DNA of 64,000 bases, taken from assembly GCF_030936135.1 (NCBI RefSeq), contig NC_082600.1:3410001-3474000 (forward strand). Direction: 5' to 3'. Source of the stretch: Gavia stellata. Lineage: Eukaryota; Chordata; Aves; Gaviiformes; Gaviidae. Shown one piece after another: positions 1 through 40,200 of the stretch. Each line of letters starts with the position of its first letter. Positions within the stretch are counted from its first letter, which is position 1. Position numbers and translations under genes: made by a program. The notes below the pieces were generated by a model. That model did no database searches, was not told the origin of the DNA, and saw only the letters and a program-made list of their open reading frames with translations.

Positions 1-3000
1 TTTTTTTAAAGAAAATTCAAGCAAATAGATTGCTGGGCAAAATCAAGACAATATGCCACGCAGTTTTGGATAAACTCTGTTTTACCTACATACTTTAAGA
101 GAAATCTTACTTACAATCACTCAGCATGGCAGAAGCCTTCTTTTCCTTTCCCCACTATGTTCCCTCAGCAAGGATATGTAGCTTCCTCTAAAAGTAATTG
201 AGAGAACAGGATTTGACCAGATTGGTCCACTCTCTTCATATAATTTAAATTATAAAAATTTTTATTTTTCACATGCCCAAACAACCTCCATCTTGCATAT
301 TAGAGATATGAAAGTTTCATGACCAAAAATTTCTGGGAAGTTTATGAGCTGAGGAACAGTACAGGGAAGGGAAAAACATCGACCTCTGTGGAAACCCTTC
401 TTTTCCTTACTGTCAGCCACAGAAATGCAAAGAACATAAAAATGGCGTGAAAAGATGACAAATGCAAAATCCTAAAGGTGGGAAAAGCTATCAAGGCTGG
501 TAAAATACTCTTTCTCCTCACATGTCCTGAGCAGAATTTCTTGCATCCCCTTTCCAAAGGGAGCTGTGTTTGGCACTCAACAGACATCAAATGGCATGGT
601 TTGCTTTTTTGGTATTAAAAAAGAAAAGAAAAAAACCACACATACACATTTTGGAAGTAATCTAACCCATTTCTACACCTTAATGCATAGATTCCTGAAG
701 ATCAGGCAGATTACTTGAAGCATACCTCATTCTCTGTAATCACTGGACTAACATCTGCTTTTCCAAATGCCAGTTCTTAACAAGCATCTTTCCGATTAAA
801 TAGCAGATGCAAAAGTGTAACATACTTGCTAGACAGAGAAAATACATAAATCTTTAGAAAGGGAAATGGGGGTCCTGCTTATGCCAGACATATTTAAAAT
901 ACCAGTGATGATAAACCGAGAATATTAACTATTCAATTTATTGTACAGAAAACTGTCAGAAAACGGTAATGTAGAACACTGTTCACTTAAAAAAAAAAAT
1001 CATATCATGGTGATCCTGTAGAATCCTGACCAGGGTTTCTCTGTCAGTCAATGGCTGTCAGCGATTAGGTAGCAGCAGCAAAGACTAAAAGGCAGAATTT
1101 CATATGCTTTGGATTGCTTGATAACAACATAGCGAGTCACATGCAAGAATTAGGGATAATCTTCCGCCTGCCAGTCACATGAGAAGGAAGGATATACTCT
1201 ATAGTCAGCAGAGGAAAGCTGCCTTGGACTTGAACAGACCTCTACTTATCTTCAGGATTTTAATGATATATCTAACGGGCACCTTGCTTAGGCTTTAGGT
1301 GGATTATATGACCCCTTGAGTTAGAGTTATTAGTGAATAACTCTGGTATCAACAGGGACATTTATGAAAACATACCCGGAGCTTGAAAGTCTGATGAAAC
1401 GCTAAGCTCTCCCCTACGCCGCCAGTATTAAGGTGTTCATGCTTGGAAATGTCAAGCATAGTGTTTTAAACCCAAACACTCTGCTAATCAATTAAAGATG
1501 TCACAATCAGAATATATTTGGGTTAGCTGTTTGGAAGATCTAAAAAACTTTTGATCACCAGCACTATTTTTTCCAACAAGACAGTTTTATTTCTTCAGCG
1601 TGACTTCCTTCAGCCTTCGTTAGCATCAGTCATTCTGAAAGTCCCTACGGCAGGTTCATTTTCTGTCAATACTTGAACAAGCAATCAACACTGAAGTGAC
1701 ATCAGGGCCTGCCCTCTGACTCAAGGTGTTCAGAGGCTATTTCCTGGTGACCTCTAGACGGCTGCTAACGAAAACCAAAGAAATTCAACATGCAGGTCTC
1801 AAAACGACATCCAACCCTCGTGCCTTTTGTTTAGGCAAAGAGGAGTCCCCAGTGCAGATCCTGCATCAGAGGCTGCACAAACAGGTTTCTGCACCAAGGA
1901 GAAACGTTCTGCAGCTTCAAAGAATTTGCCAGCTTTTCACACTTTAATTTCATTCATTTTAGCTTTGCTACTTTGCAAAAGAGCAAACATCGAGGCCTGC
2001 ACTTCTGTAAATCATTTATTATTTTATTTACCTCCCAATTCAGTAGGGGTTTTTTGGTAACTTTCTTTAGGAGGAACAGTCTCAATCCTAGCTTCTCTCC
2101 CTACTGAAGCCATGAAAATATGAGTATTCTGTTGCTTTTCTGCTTCCATTTTTCTAGATTTCTTAATCAAGGTTCCTACAGACAAATACAATGGTAACAG
2201 AGAAGCGGTACCAACAGTTTATAATGTATTAATATTATTGAATAACTACTTCCTCTGACCATAAAAACACTGCTTTTTAAACATAACTGCTGTAAATTTA
2301 GGGTGTTTTCAAAATACAACATAAAATGTAAATTTTAAACCTGCAACTAAAGCAATCACAACAAAAGATTCTGTATTTATCATTATTCACTAGAGAGTGG
2401 TATTTAAGATCTCCGCTCTACGCTCACAAGGTTAGAAAGACTCGAGACAGCCAAGTGTCAGCCTCTGCAGCTGAATTCTAACTCTATTCAGAAATCTTGT
2501 ACATTGTGGATAAAGGTCATATTTCATCATTTTCACTACTAAAATTCCCTAGTTAAAAAAGGTATCATATAATATTATATTTCATGCAGCATAGTGCTGT
2601 ATTATCCACGTTAAAAACAAAAGAGACAACAAAATGTTTTTGCACTACCTGCCAGACTTCATTCTTCAAAGATACGAGGCAATTTTAAGAATGTGTCTGT
2701 ATATAACCTGATCCTATCGATGTTAACTGGAGTTATGAGCAGACTCAGAGTCCCCAAGAGACAGAAAACTCTTGCAGCACTACAGATTCAAGACAGGCTA
2801 TCAAAAACAAATTATCTTTTCTGTGCCATGGTTTAAAACATAAATAGTAACCACCCTTTCCTGTCACTGAAGAAAAAACTACCAAGTTTGCATGCAAACC
2901 ATTTAATCTGAAGTTTTGAAAACACAGAAAACTCTGCTCCATAAGGCATATATGTTAATGTTCCCCTAAAAAGCGGACAAACACTACGCAGCTTGTAAAA

Positions 3001-5200
3001 TCAGTTAAATGTTTCGATTCTCGTAAAGCTGTGGCGCATGATTTCACTCTTTAATTTCATACTGATGCACTCCATTTCCCAGCTTTAAGGCACAATGGGT
3101 CATTAATTAGCCTGACCTTCAGCATAATACAGGTCGCTAATCCAATTACGTCTTTTAAACATGAAAGAGGAACATTTTAAGAAGTTCCAGAGAATTATCG
3201 TATGCAACTGACCCTTACGGAAAGGGAAGTTACACTATTTTGAAAGACAGACATATCTACGAAGCTACCAGTGCTCGCTTCACAGCGAGGCTGGCAGAAC
3301 CGTGCCGTGCTTCTGCTGTCATCCTCTAGTTCTCTGATCAGTTTATTTTCTTTTGGAAGATGTCCTTACAGAAACTTAAGCTTTATGAAGGCAAATATTA
3401 AAACCATGGCAATGTAAAGTTTCTGTTCTCAATAGAGACACTGCAGTAATCTAGAGAAAAGTTCACTGATGGTTAGGGTTGTTTTGGGTTGGTTGGGGGT
3501 TTTTTAAGCTTTGTTAACTTTCCTCTAAACTGACTATCAATAGAAATGCTTAGAGACTTAAAATTTATTGAGATCACTTGGATTTAAACCTTTTTACAAA
3601 ATATTGGTATTCCATACATCGGAGATGTGTGGTTCACGGGTCAAAATAAATCATCCTTATTTTTACTTATCTAAATCAGGATATGCAAAGAATCAGAGCA
3701 GACATAATGAAAACAAGACTGAACTAAAAAAAAAAAAAGAAAAAATGGAAAAAAAGGAATGTGTGTTAGATATTAACTACAGACCTGGTCTTAAAACAAT
3801 TGCTATTTTTTGGCTTGAGATTCTTTTGAGAAAATTTTATATTGTATTACATGCAAGTTCTATGTTGCAAAGTTTCCTTTTCTTCCTTCATACAAGTAAA
3901 TCCTTTGAAACACAAAGGAAGACCATATAACACACCTGTACAACACCACTAATATCACTTTTTACACTGAATACTTAAAAGTGTAATTTCTGTTGCTATT
4001 TCAAAATGTCAGCTATAGCCACAGGATATTTCACCTGTTTCATTTAAGTATATCCCAGTTAGTTAATAATTCACTTACCCTTATAAACATTACAAATTTT
4101 CCCAACGCAATGGGGCAAATAGAAACTTTTTTTACATTATCCTCAGCTACTTAAAAAAACCCTCCAATCTAAGTATTTTTCAAGATACTGCATTTTCTAC
4201 AGCAACGCCGTTTCTTCTTATTCAAGAATGATTATTATAGATCTCAGATGTTAAATTTCTGCTGACTGCTGGCCTCTCTTCTCATAACTCACAGCAAAAA
4301 CATTTGCTTGTAAGCAAAAAGATACGTGCTTAGTTACTTTTTGGCTTTTAGCTGTTACACCCAAGGGAAATATCTACTTATGTGAACCACCTTGTTAGTG
4401 CACATCAGAATAAAATATGTGCAAGTGATCTGTGGTCAAACCAATAGAGGCTGTTCTAAAATAACTAATGCCTCACTAGGCGGAATTGCTCATAAATATG
4501 GACTAGATGCCAACCTAAACAACTTGTATGGCAAGACCCCTGAAATATGTCCTACAGGAATAACTTTTTATCATCTAAATCAGAATTCCATAAAGCCTGA
4601 CAATTCATCAATGTCATTTCTTAGCAAATAAGAAAATAATAGTACTTATTTTCATTCCTCCTCAATGTGGAGAAAGCATGGTATGCTGTGAAAAATGGTA
4701 TTTTTTGCTGTATCTCTTCCATTTAGGACTCAGAACAAACGGTTGAACATTAAGAACAGATTATTCTGACTCCACTGAAAGGAAGTGCCTCCCCAACCCC
4801 CAAAATAAGATCAGCTGAGCTGCAACTGGAGTGTGACTCGAGACTGAGAATACCGATCTGAATTATGCTTAGCTTTTTCTGAACAGACAAAAAATTCAGA
4901 ACTCAAGGAAAGAAGAAATTAGATTTGCATATTATATTTTTAGCTATATTAGAACTCAAGTTCAATAAAGGTTTGTTTAAGAAAATACAGTTACTTCAAA
5001 TGTTCATATTGGAGCAACAGATGCTTCTGAAGACATTTTTACATGATTTTACTTTTCAGACATATACTAACTGGTGTCAAATTAACGTTTTAGAATCCTT
5101 CGGTTTTCAGAAGCAGGAAGTAAAATCTAATTGCCTGTTTAAAAGCTCAGATTCTCCACATTACATGTTTTTAGCAGGAAACGAGTGGGGCTTCATTTAC
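1..5200 (-). other. SOS2: SOS2 intron 8 (partial)
   Basis: AT-rich intronic sequence running off the left edge. It holds A/T homopolymer runs and no recognisable SOS2 exon. The only exon-like item is a 144-nt open segment with splice-like ends at 2032-2175 (see findings). No transposon was recognised by eye. Confidence 0.8.
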
Positions 5201-32931
<27,731 letters not shown>

Positions 32932-33750
32932 GGCGCCCGCCGGCGGCTCCTCCGCATCGGGGCCGCCCGCCTCGCCGCTCCCCGCCGGCTACGGCGCGCG
33001 GGGCATGGGGGGGAGAGGAGGGGGCGCTGAGGGGAAGGAGAAGCCGGCGCTCGTCAGGGCCGGGCCGGGCCGCCGCTGGGCTCTCGGCCGCCGCTGGCTC
33101 CGCTCCTCACCCCCCCGCCCGGGCGGCCATCACATCCGGCGCGGGAGGGGCCGGGCTCCGGGCCGCTCGCCGTGCGCTGACGGGGCGGCGGGTGAGGCGC
33201 CCTCGGCCCCGCTCGCTGCGGCCCGCTACCGCCGCCGCCCTCCGTGCGCCTGCGCGGCCGCCACCATTCTGCCCTCCCCCGCCCACTACCGCGGCGCCCC
33301 CTGCCGGCCGCGCCGCCACCCCGGGGGAGAGCCCGCGCCGCCCGCTACCGCTGCCCGCCCGCGGGGGAGAGCGGCCTCCCCGCAGCCGGCCCGGCCCGCG
33401 GGTGATCAGTTCACCTGGAGCTGGGCAAAGCTGCGAGCTCTCAGGCGGCCGCTTGGCGCAGCGGTGCTGGACGCCGCCCTCCCGTAGCGTCTCCCTCTCC
33501 AGCGTGCGAGGCCGCGGAGGCTGGCAGCAGCTCACCCCCTCCCTCCATCCATCGGTGCAGGGCCCCTGGCTCCCTCTTCCCTTCCCTCCTCCCTCCGCCT
33601 TTCTGGAAACAGCCTCACCCTCCGGGAAGGCTCCACCAGAACCACCGTCCCGGGAGAAGGCACCCGCGGGAGCTGCGGTGCGGGGCTCGGTAACCTGCCC
33701 GCAGCAGCCTCCCTGTGCCGGAGAACGCTGCCTGTCACCGTTCCCTCCAA

Positions 33751-36700
33751 GCCCCGAACAACCACTCCAGCCAAACTTTCCCTCATTTCCCTTCCGACGG
33801 CATCGTATTCAAGACTCACGCTTTATATAGCCCCCCCTTTTAAGACTTGTCTACAACGGGAGTGGATAAATTACAACAGAAAAAAAAAAAAGTGCTTTTC
33901 TGCCAGCAAGGGTGATCCTTTGTTATGGCAGATTTCCCGGAGACAGGCGCTTGCCGAGGCAGTGACAGCTCCTTTTGCTCTGTGGTCTTAACCTTCCCGC
34001 CGCACCAGAGCGGCCTGGGAGGTTTCCAACAAAATATTTATTTCTGTGGGAAGACACTTGTTCGTCAAACCGAAACCGTGAGCAAAAAGAAAAAGGTAAT
34101 CCCGAGGGCAACTTCAGGGTAACCGTGGTGAGACCCACAAACCGGCCCTTGGGACAGCCAGGATGCCTGGTCTGGAAGTAGACATTCCAGGGTGGGTGAG
34201 CCCCTCACCTAGCGCTTTATTCCCACTTCCACAGCTCCAAAACACCCGTGTTCTTCAGGATGTGACATTCCTCTCTTCTCCAGAGAGCCTGAACTGTTCC
34301 AAGGTGCGGCAGTGGTGACCAGACGCGACGAAGTGCCCTAAAGGAGCTCGTTTTCCCAAGAGTAAGCCACGACGTGCGGCATGGTATCATCTCTTTGCAA
34401 CATTTAAAAAAAAAAATAACATGCCATACTCTTCCCAGAGTTTAGGAGTGACCTTACAGGACACTTTTGGGGAATAAACAGTGTTTGTCCAAAGCTGTCC
34501 CAATGCATTTATTCAGAATTTCAGGAATTACCATTCCACATGCCATTACAGGTCCAGATCAGGCTTAAGACTAGTACTGTCCACTGCCTGCACACTGTGT
34601 GAGGAAAAGCTGTGAAGTGTGATAAGCGTAGATAACATACAGGTACTTTAGGAAGACAAGTTTGGTCATGCATCTCCTCCCCTAAATAAAGTAATTCCTA
34701 TTATATAAAGCTCTTTCCTGCCTAATTCAGATGAGAATTAGCCAATAGCAGTGAAACTTTTCTGTAAGTCAGGAGAAATACACAGACCTTAGAGCAATTA
34801 AAAAAACCCCACCACGATATTTTAATCATAATAAAGGCACAGTTATTAAGCCATCCAAATGAATTAGACACTTTTAGAAAATATATTCATACACTTTCAC
34901 ACTTCATGGGCAACAAAAATTTATGTACGAAACCCCATTGTCATAATTCTCTGAAATCATTCCTTTGAAAAAGGTTTATAACTTTTATCTCTAAAAAAAT
35001 ATAAATATTTCACAGAATGCTACATAAAGATTCATAGTTTAAAAGTTTCAGTTAAACTCTACCCCAAAACAATCACCTCCAGAGAGTACAAAGCACAGCA
35101 GGCTGCACAGTTAAATGTGCTGACTTAAGATTCACCATAGTATATGACTGCTTTACATTTTAATGTTCTTTATTCTGTTACTACATGTTAGGGCCACACC
35201 TCGTGTGGGAGGAAGTGGCTTTTGCAATCCTTTTGTAGTATTTACTGTTGATAGGCAACACTTCTGGCAGGGAGTGAAGATACAATTGTTCCACTGTGAA
35301 GATAAAACTTTTACACAGCCGTATGGCAGTTTAGCGTCTGGAATAGCTGAATCTCTGTTTAGTGTTATTGTGGCTAAGAATGATGACCACAGCTTTTCTT
35401 TGAAGGGCTTATTATTTGAATTTCCAGGTTGTCCTTATATGGGAGTCACTTTTCTGGAAAAGTAGATGTCACCAGGGAAAAAAAAAAAAGAAAAAAGACA
35501 GGTTAAGCCCCTTCTCTCTCAAAAGCGGCTCAGCTCTGTACAGTAAAAACATCATCTAGCACACCTGACCTCCTATGCTAACACACTCCCTCATGCATGT
35601 CAGAGGAGTACAGAAAATAACTTAAAAAAAAAAAAAAGTATGGCAAATTGCCTGGTAGCGAACTACCCACAATTATCTGTATTACCCAACATCCTGTGAA
35701 CATCTGCTTTAAAAGTATTCTCAAGTACTTTGTCCCTGGGGCCACATAATTCTTTTTTGTAGCAATTATGCAGAACACACCAAGATACTCAGTTAGCTTA
35801 GTACCAAACTTGTTTAACATCTCTCTATACTTTAAAGCACGTTCTCCACACAGACTCTCTTCCAGGTGCACCTTTGATAAAACTTCAAATATCAGTAAGA
35901 GTTCAGAAGAGTAACCAGCACTTTCTAAGCTCCCCTCTTGCCATCCCTGTGGGAAATGGGAAGCCTTCCTGACTCACTGCTGTTTGGGCTCCAAGGGAAG
36001 CAGTATGCAGCATGACTCAATTAAGACAGGTTTCTGTAGCTTCCCTCCCCTTCACATTTGCTTTTACAAAGACCATTTCCACTGGATTGCTCAACATGCT
36101 GTACAAAGATAAGCTCCTTTTGCATTACCAGTATTCAAAGGTAAAAAAACCCAAAACCACTGAAGTAGTTTCTGATCCATGCTGACTTCCCAGATTTAAG
36201 TTAAATGAAAAATGGCTGTTTATGTTTAATTTCAGCTCTATAAAAAAATAGAGACAGTGATCAGATAGCGCATCTGAACTGCATATCTAAATTGACTCGG
36301 ATTTGGTAATCCCTTGTTAGGCTTATTTTTCTCTGAAAGACTCTACATTCATGTAGAAGGCTCTGAATATTGTTTTCAGTCTCTGATAAAGCCCTTAATT
36401 CCGTATCAGCAGAACCCTTAAGCAGGGCTTATCCTTCTATCTCCATGACTTTAATGTAAGCTAGGGGACTGTAGACTCCAATTTAAACAGAGACAGAGAG
36501 AAAGCACACACAGAACCACCCCATGCGATGGTTTTTCAGAGGACCGACCACCTCTCCAGAGTGCGAGGAGGACGCAGTGTTTAGACCAGAGGCATGGGAA
36601 GTCCGTGTAGGCAACCCCAACTCAGAGGCTCTTCCTGCTCCACGTAAAGGCCCACTACAGTTGGAGAGACCCTCACGTTGTGCCTGGCACCAGCCCCGCC

Positions 36701-36790
36701 ACAGGCTGTTCCTGCTCAGGTGGACAAAACTTTACTGCCAACGGGGCTGTTTGCTTCTTTCTTGCAGATGGTGGTACCGCACCAGGTCTT
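33751..36790. other. Intergenic region between SOS2 and L2HGDH
   Basis: AT-rich sequence between the SOS2 promoter island and the likely end of L2HGDH. Minus-strand AATAAA motifs (TTTATT on plus) occur near 34035, 34215, 34506 and 35169, any of which could serve a longer L2HGDH 3' UTR. No coding or RNA gene is recognised. A plus-strand open frame at 35163-35465 has no recognisable domain. Confidence 0.65.
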
Positions 36791-36808
36791 GCCAGGCACT
36801 GTAACTCC

Positions 36809-36814
36809 TTTATT
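36809..36814 (-). terminator. L2HGDH: Candidate poly(A) signal for L2HGDH
   Basis: The first minus-strand AATAAA downstream of the L2HGDH stop codon (about 200 nt), followed by GT-rich sequence. It is the best proximal candidate; distal signals exist further down. Confidence 0.5.
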
Positions 36815-37013
36815 TGTGAAGCTGAGAAGTTGTGGGCTGGAAAGGCGAACGTTTCAAACGCTGGTTTTGCACTGCACAGCTATACCAGCGCTGGTCGTGC
36901 AAGCAGCACGTTGCCTGTTTTATCTTTGTCATTAAAGGCCGCAGAGTTCACTCAATGCAGACAAGCTGCTACACATACAAGAGGGGTAAAACAGCATGAC
37001 ACCTGTCAATCAT

Positions 37014-37209
37014 TCACAACTCAAATCTTCGCTTCACTTCATCTGCAATCATTTTTGCGATGGCAAGGGAGGAGGTAGCAGCAGGAGACGGGGCATTTCT
37101 GACATGAAGAATTCTGCTTCCAATATCTCCGCTGCCTCCATCGAATACAAAGTCATCTACCAAATTTCCGTCACTGTCCAATGCTTGAGCTCTCACTCCA
37201 GATGGACCC
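37014..37209 (-). CDS. L2HGDH: L2HGDH coding exon 10 with stop codon (residues 380-444)
   Basis: Encodes [46 protein letters not shown] and a TGA at 37014-37016. The GPSGVRAQA and [11 protein letters not shown] motifs close the FAD-binding domain. The C-terminal RFEL equals the human end. Confidence 0.97.
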
Positions 37210-40200
37210 CTACAAAATAAAGGAAGAGCTCACCGTTAGAAAAACAATGTTTTCTGAAGTCAGAAAATCAATTCTGTTCTGACCTCGTGAAGGTGCCCAG
37301 GGAAACAGTAAGGAAGGCAGACTGTGGAGTCAAAGCCCAGTCAGGCTTTTGGGGGAGCACGGGGAAGTTTAACACTTGTGAGGCAGAGTGGGAGATGCCT
37401 TGCAGTTGTTACGGTGAAACAAGGGCACATAGCCAAGCAGAGGATCTTCTGTATCTTTCCTGGTTGTGAAGTTACGCTCCTCCCCACACACACAAACATG
37501 CCCTCTCTTTTCAAAAAGGAAACCCTTTGTTCTGAAATAGCAAGCCTTGTCAAACATGAATTTCATGCCAGTGGTATACCCAGCCTGAGCTGGGTAACTC
37601 CCTTTTACCATGCTCGAGCTTCTTTTATTCTGGATTTTCTCCCCGAAAATGTTTGGGTGGTTAAACCCACCTCCATGTACCTAAATGCCTCATCTTTCCT
37701 CACAAGTCTCTTCAGTTCCTTAGCATTTCCAAACTCCTTTGAATTAATTCCTCTCTCCACACAGTAAGAAGCTGAATACAATTTTATTGAGATAATTAAA
37801 CTAAGTCAATATTCACTCAGTAGCAACTTGTAGTCTGGCTTCCCCTCTGAATTTCATTAGTGTTTTGCTTTCTTTGTGAACTCAGATTATGTACAGGCTA
37901 CTGAATGTGTCACTAGGATAAAGGGACTTTTTTGTTTTAGTGAATATGTCATAACTGTGAATTTCAGCCTATGGGGAGTGTAGGAAGTCACATAAATATT
38001 CACCAAACTTACCTCTACACAAGCAACACAATATAAAAGGCCTTCCTGTAGAAAACATCTAAACGCTTCTATGCTTTGGTAGCATATTTTGGTGGAGGAA
38101 GACAGCTAATGCTACATTTGCTGCTGCTTAAAAATAAGAGATTTAACAAGCCACTGGGTGTTACTAACAAGAAAAGTTTTCTTTACCTGAGTACATCATT
38201 GATGGTGACCTCAGGGATGAACTTCTGAAGTTGCTTCACCTGTGCGCTAAGGAAACATGTCCTGTACATTTCACTCAGCCCATAAGACATGTTTCTCAGC
38301 ACAAGCTTCCATAACCCACTGTAGAGAGAAAAAACAACTGCAGTAAGAACAAATCTTGCATGATAAATGCAGCCATATCAAACTAAGAAGGTAGCAAACG
38401 CAACTGCATGGCAAAAGTTCCCATTCCCAACATCAGTAATCCAATCATGCTTTCTACTTGAGAAATAGATGGTTGTCCTTCCCTGCTTCAACAAACCTTG
38501 TTTACAGAGCTGTAGCATTGCATTCACATTCTTTCTTTGAGAATTAACTCTGAACTTCAGTCCCTCCTATGTCCAGGATTTTTCTCTGGTCCAGTCAAAC
38601 AGTGAGAGACTGAAAACCCACATGCACGAGGGAAGACAGACATGCCGCTTCAGACTTTTTCCCCACAATCGTTCTGAAAAGATCGTCACACTCCTAAAAC
38701 CCTCAGCTTTCAGCCAATGAATCTTGCTAGGTCTTTGCAAATCTTGTTTGCTTCCTTTGCTTTCCTCAAGTCTTCCAGTATAAAAATCTATAGACAATGA
38801 TCAAGATGCTTTCAAATCTTTACTTTAATAAACTGCATTAAGTTGAGCTGTTTGCCAAAAAGCTATTTTCCAGTTCCCTGACCTGTTTTTCAGCCTCTCC
38901 TTGGATCGTCCCCAATATCTTCACATTCTTTTTCAAGTCTAATTTCTAAAATTGAGCACTTGATAATGGTCTGTCCAGCCCCTCATAGAGAAGCAACATT
39001 TCTCTCGACTTCTACAGATATTCTGTTCGTTTATGTTTGCAAGTTTAGCAATGATTCCTAATTCCTCTGACATGCTTTCAAAGAGAGCTTCCCGGCTTGC
39101 ATTCATGGCCCTTAATATATTTCCTTGCACTTGGACATTTTTGAAATGTATATTGATAGTCTGATGAAGTTGAACATGGCAATTCAGACCACTCTGTGTT
39201 TTCTCTTCCAAGCCTCCTCTGCAGGAATTTTAATCACACTGTTTAGGTTGATTAAAATACTACACTGCATTGAACCAAAACCAATGCTGGAAGAGCTCCG
39301 CTAGTAGCAACATGGCTCACCAGTACTTTCCGATGAGCAGCCACATTCTCAGACCAGCTAAGACATGTCTTGGTAGTTCATGAAAATTCAAATATTAGAT
39401 CACATGAAGTCAAGTGTCTCGGACAAGTCCACCCTTATCAGCACAACTGTCTTTAAACACACCAAATGCATGGCTTTTTGACAAGAACTAGCTTCCATGG
39501 AGTTACAAGTTGACATTTAAATAACTGCATTCAGCAGACAAAAAGACAAGATATTACCTGTACATTACAGCATCTAAAAAGTCTCCGGTGCTGAAGTCAA
39601 ACAATTTGTAGCCCTCTCGCTTAAAGGCTAGTACTGCATTAGGACCAAGCCAAACGCTGCCATCCATTCTTGGTGTGAAATGAAATCCCAGAAAAGGGAA
39701 CCGAGGATTGGGAACCTAAAGTGGGATATAACAGTTATTATAGCTGTTACAAACGAGATCAGAGAAACAGCCACGCAACTACTCAAGTCAACAAACTTGT
39801 CCAGGAAACATGGAAAACATTTGCAAGGAGGAAAGTACAGACATTTACAGTTTATCGTCTGAGAGAGTGAATAAAGCAAACCAAAACTCAGTAAAGGAGT
39901 TGTCCTCCCAATAAATGGAAATAACTATTTTTAAATGAACAAGTGAAAAAGGAAGTAAATTTGCCATTTTCTTTCCAATCACTACAACAAAATTTGAGTC
40001 ATATAACCATACAATTGGCTCCTGCGCTGGTTTTTCTGTGTATTAATTGTGCAGTTATAGCAAGTAACTAATTTAAAACACTGAAGAACAGAGCAGGGCC
40101 AAGTAAGACTGCATCTTAGGTAAAAGCAAAACAAACAACAGAAAAAAAAGTACACGTGATTTCTCAGGATATAAATCAACCCACAACAAAACCAACGACA

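Noticed and set aside
35163-35465. 100-codon plus-strand open frame between SOS2 and L2HGDH
   Set aside because: No recognisable domain or promoter; it may lie opposite the L2HGDH 3' UTR.
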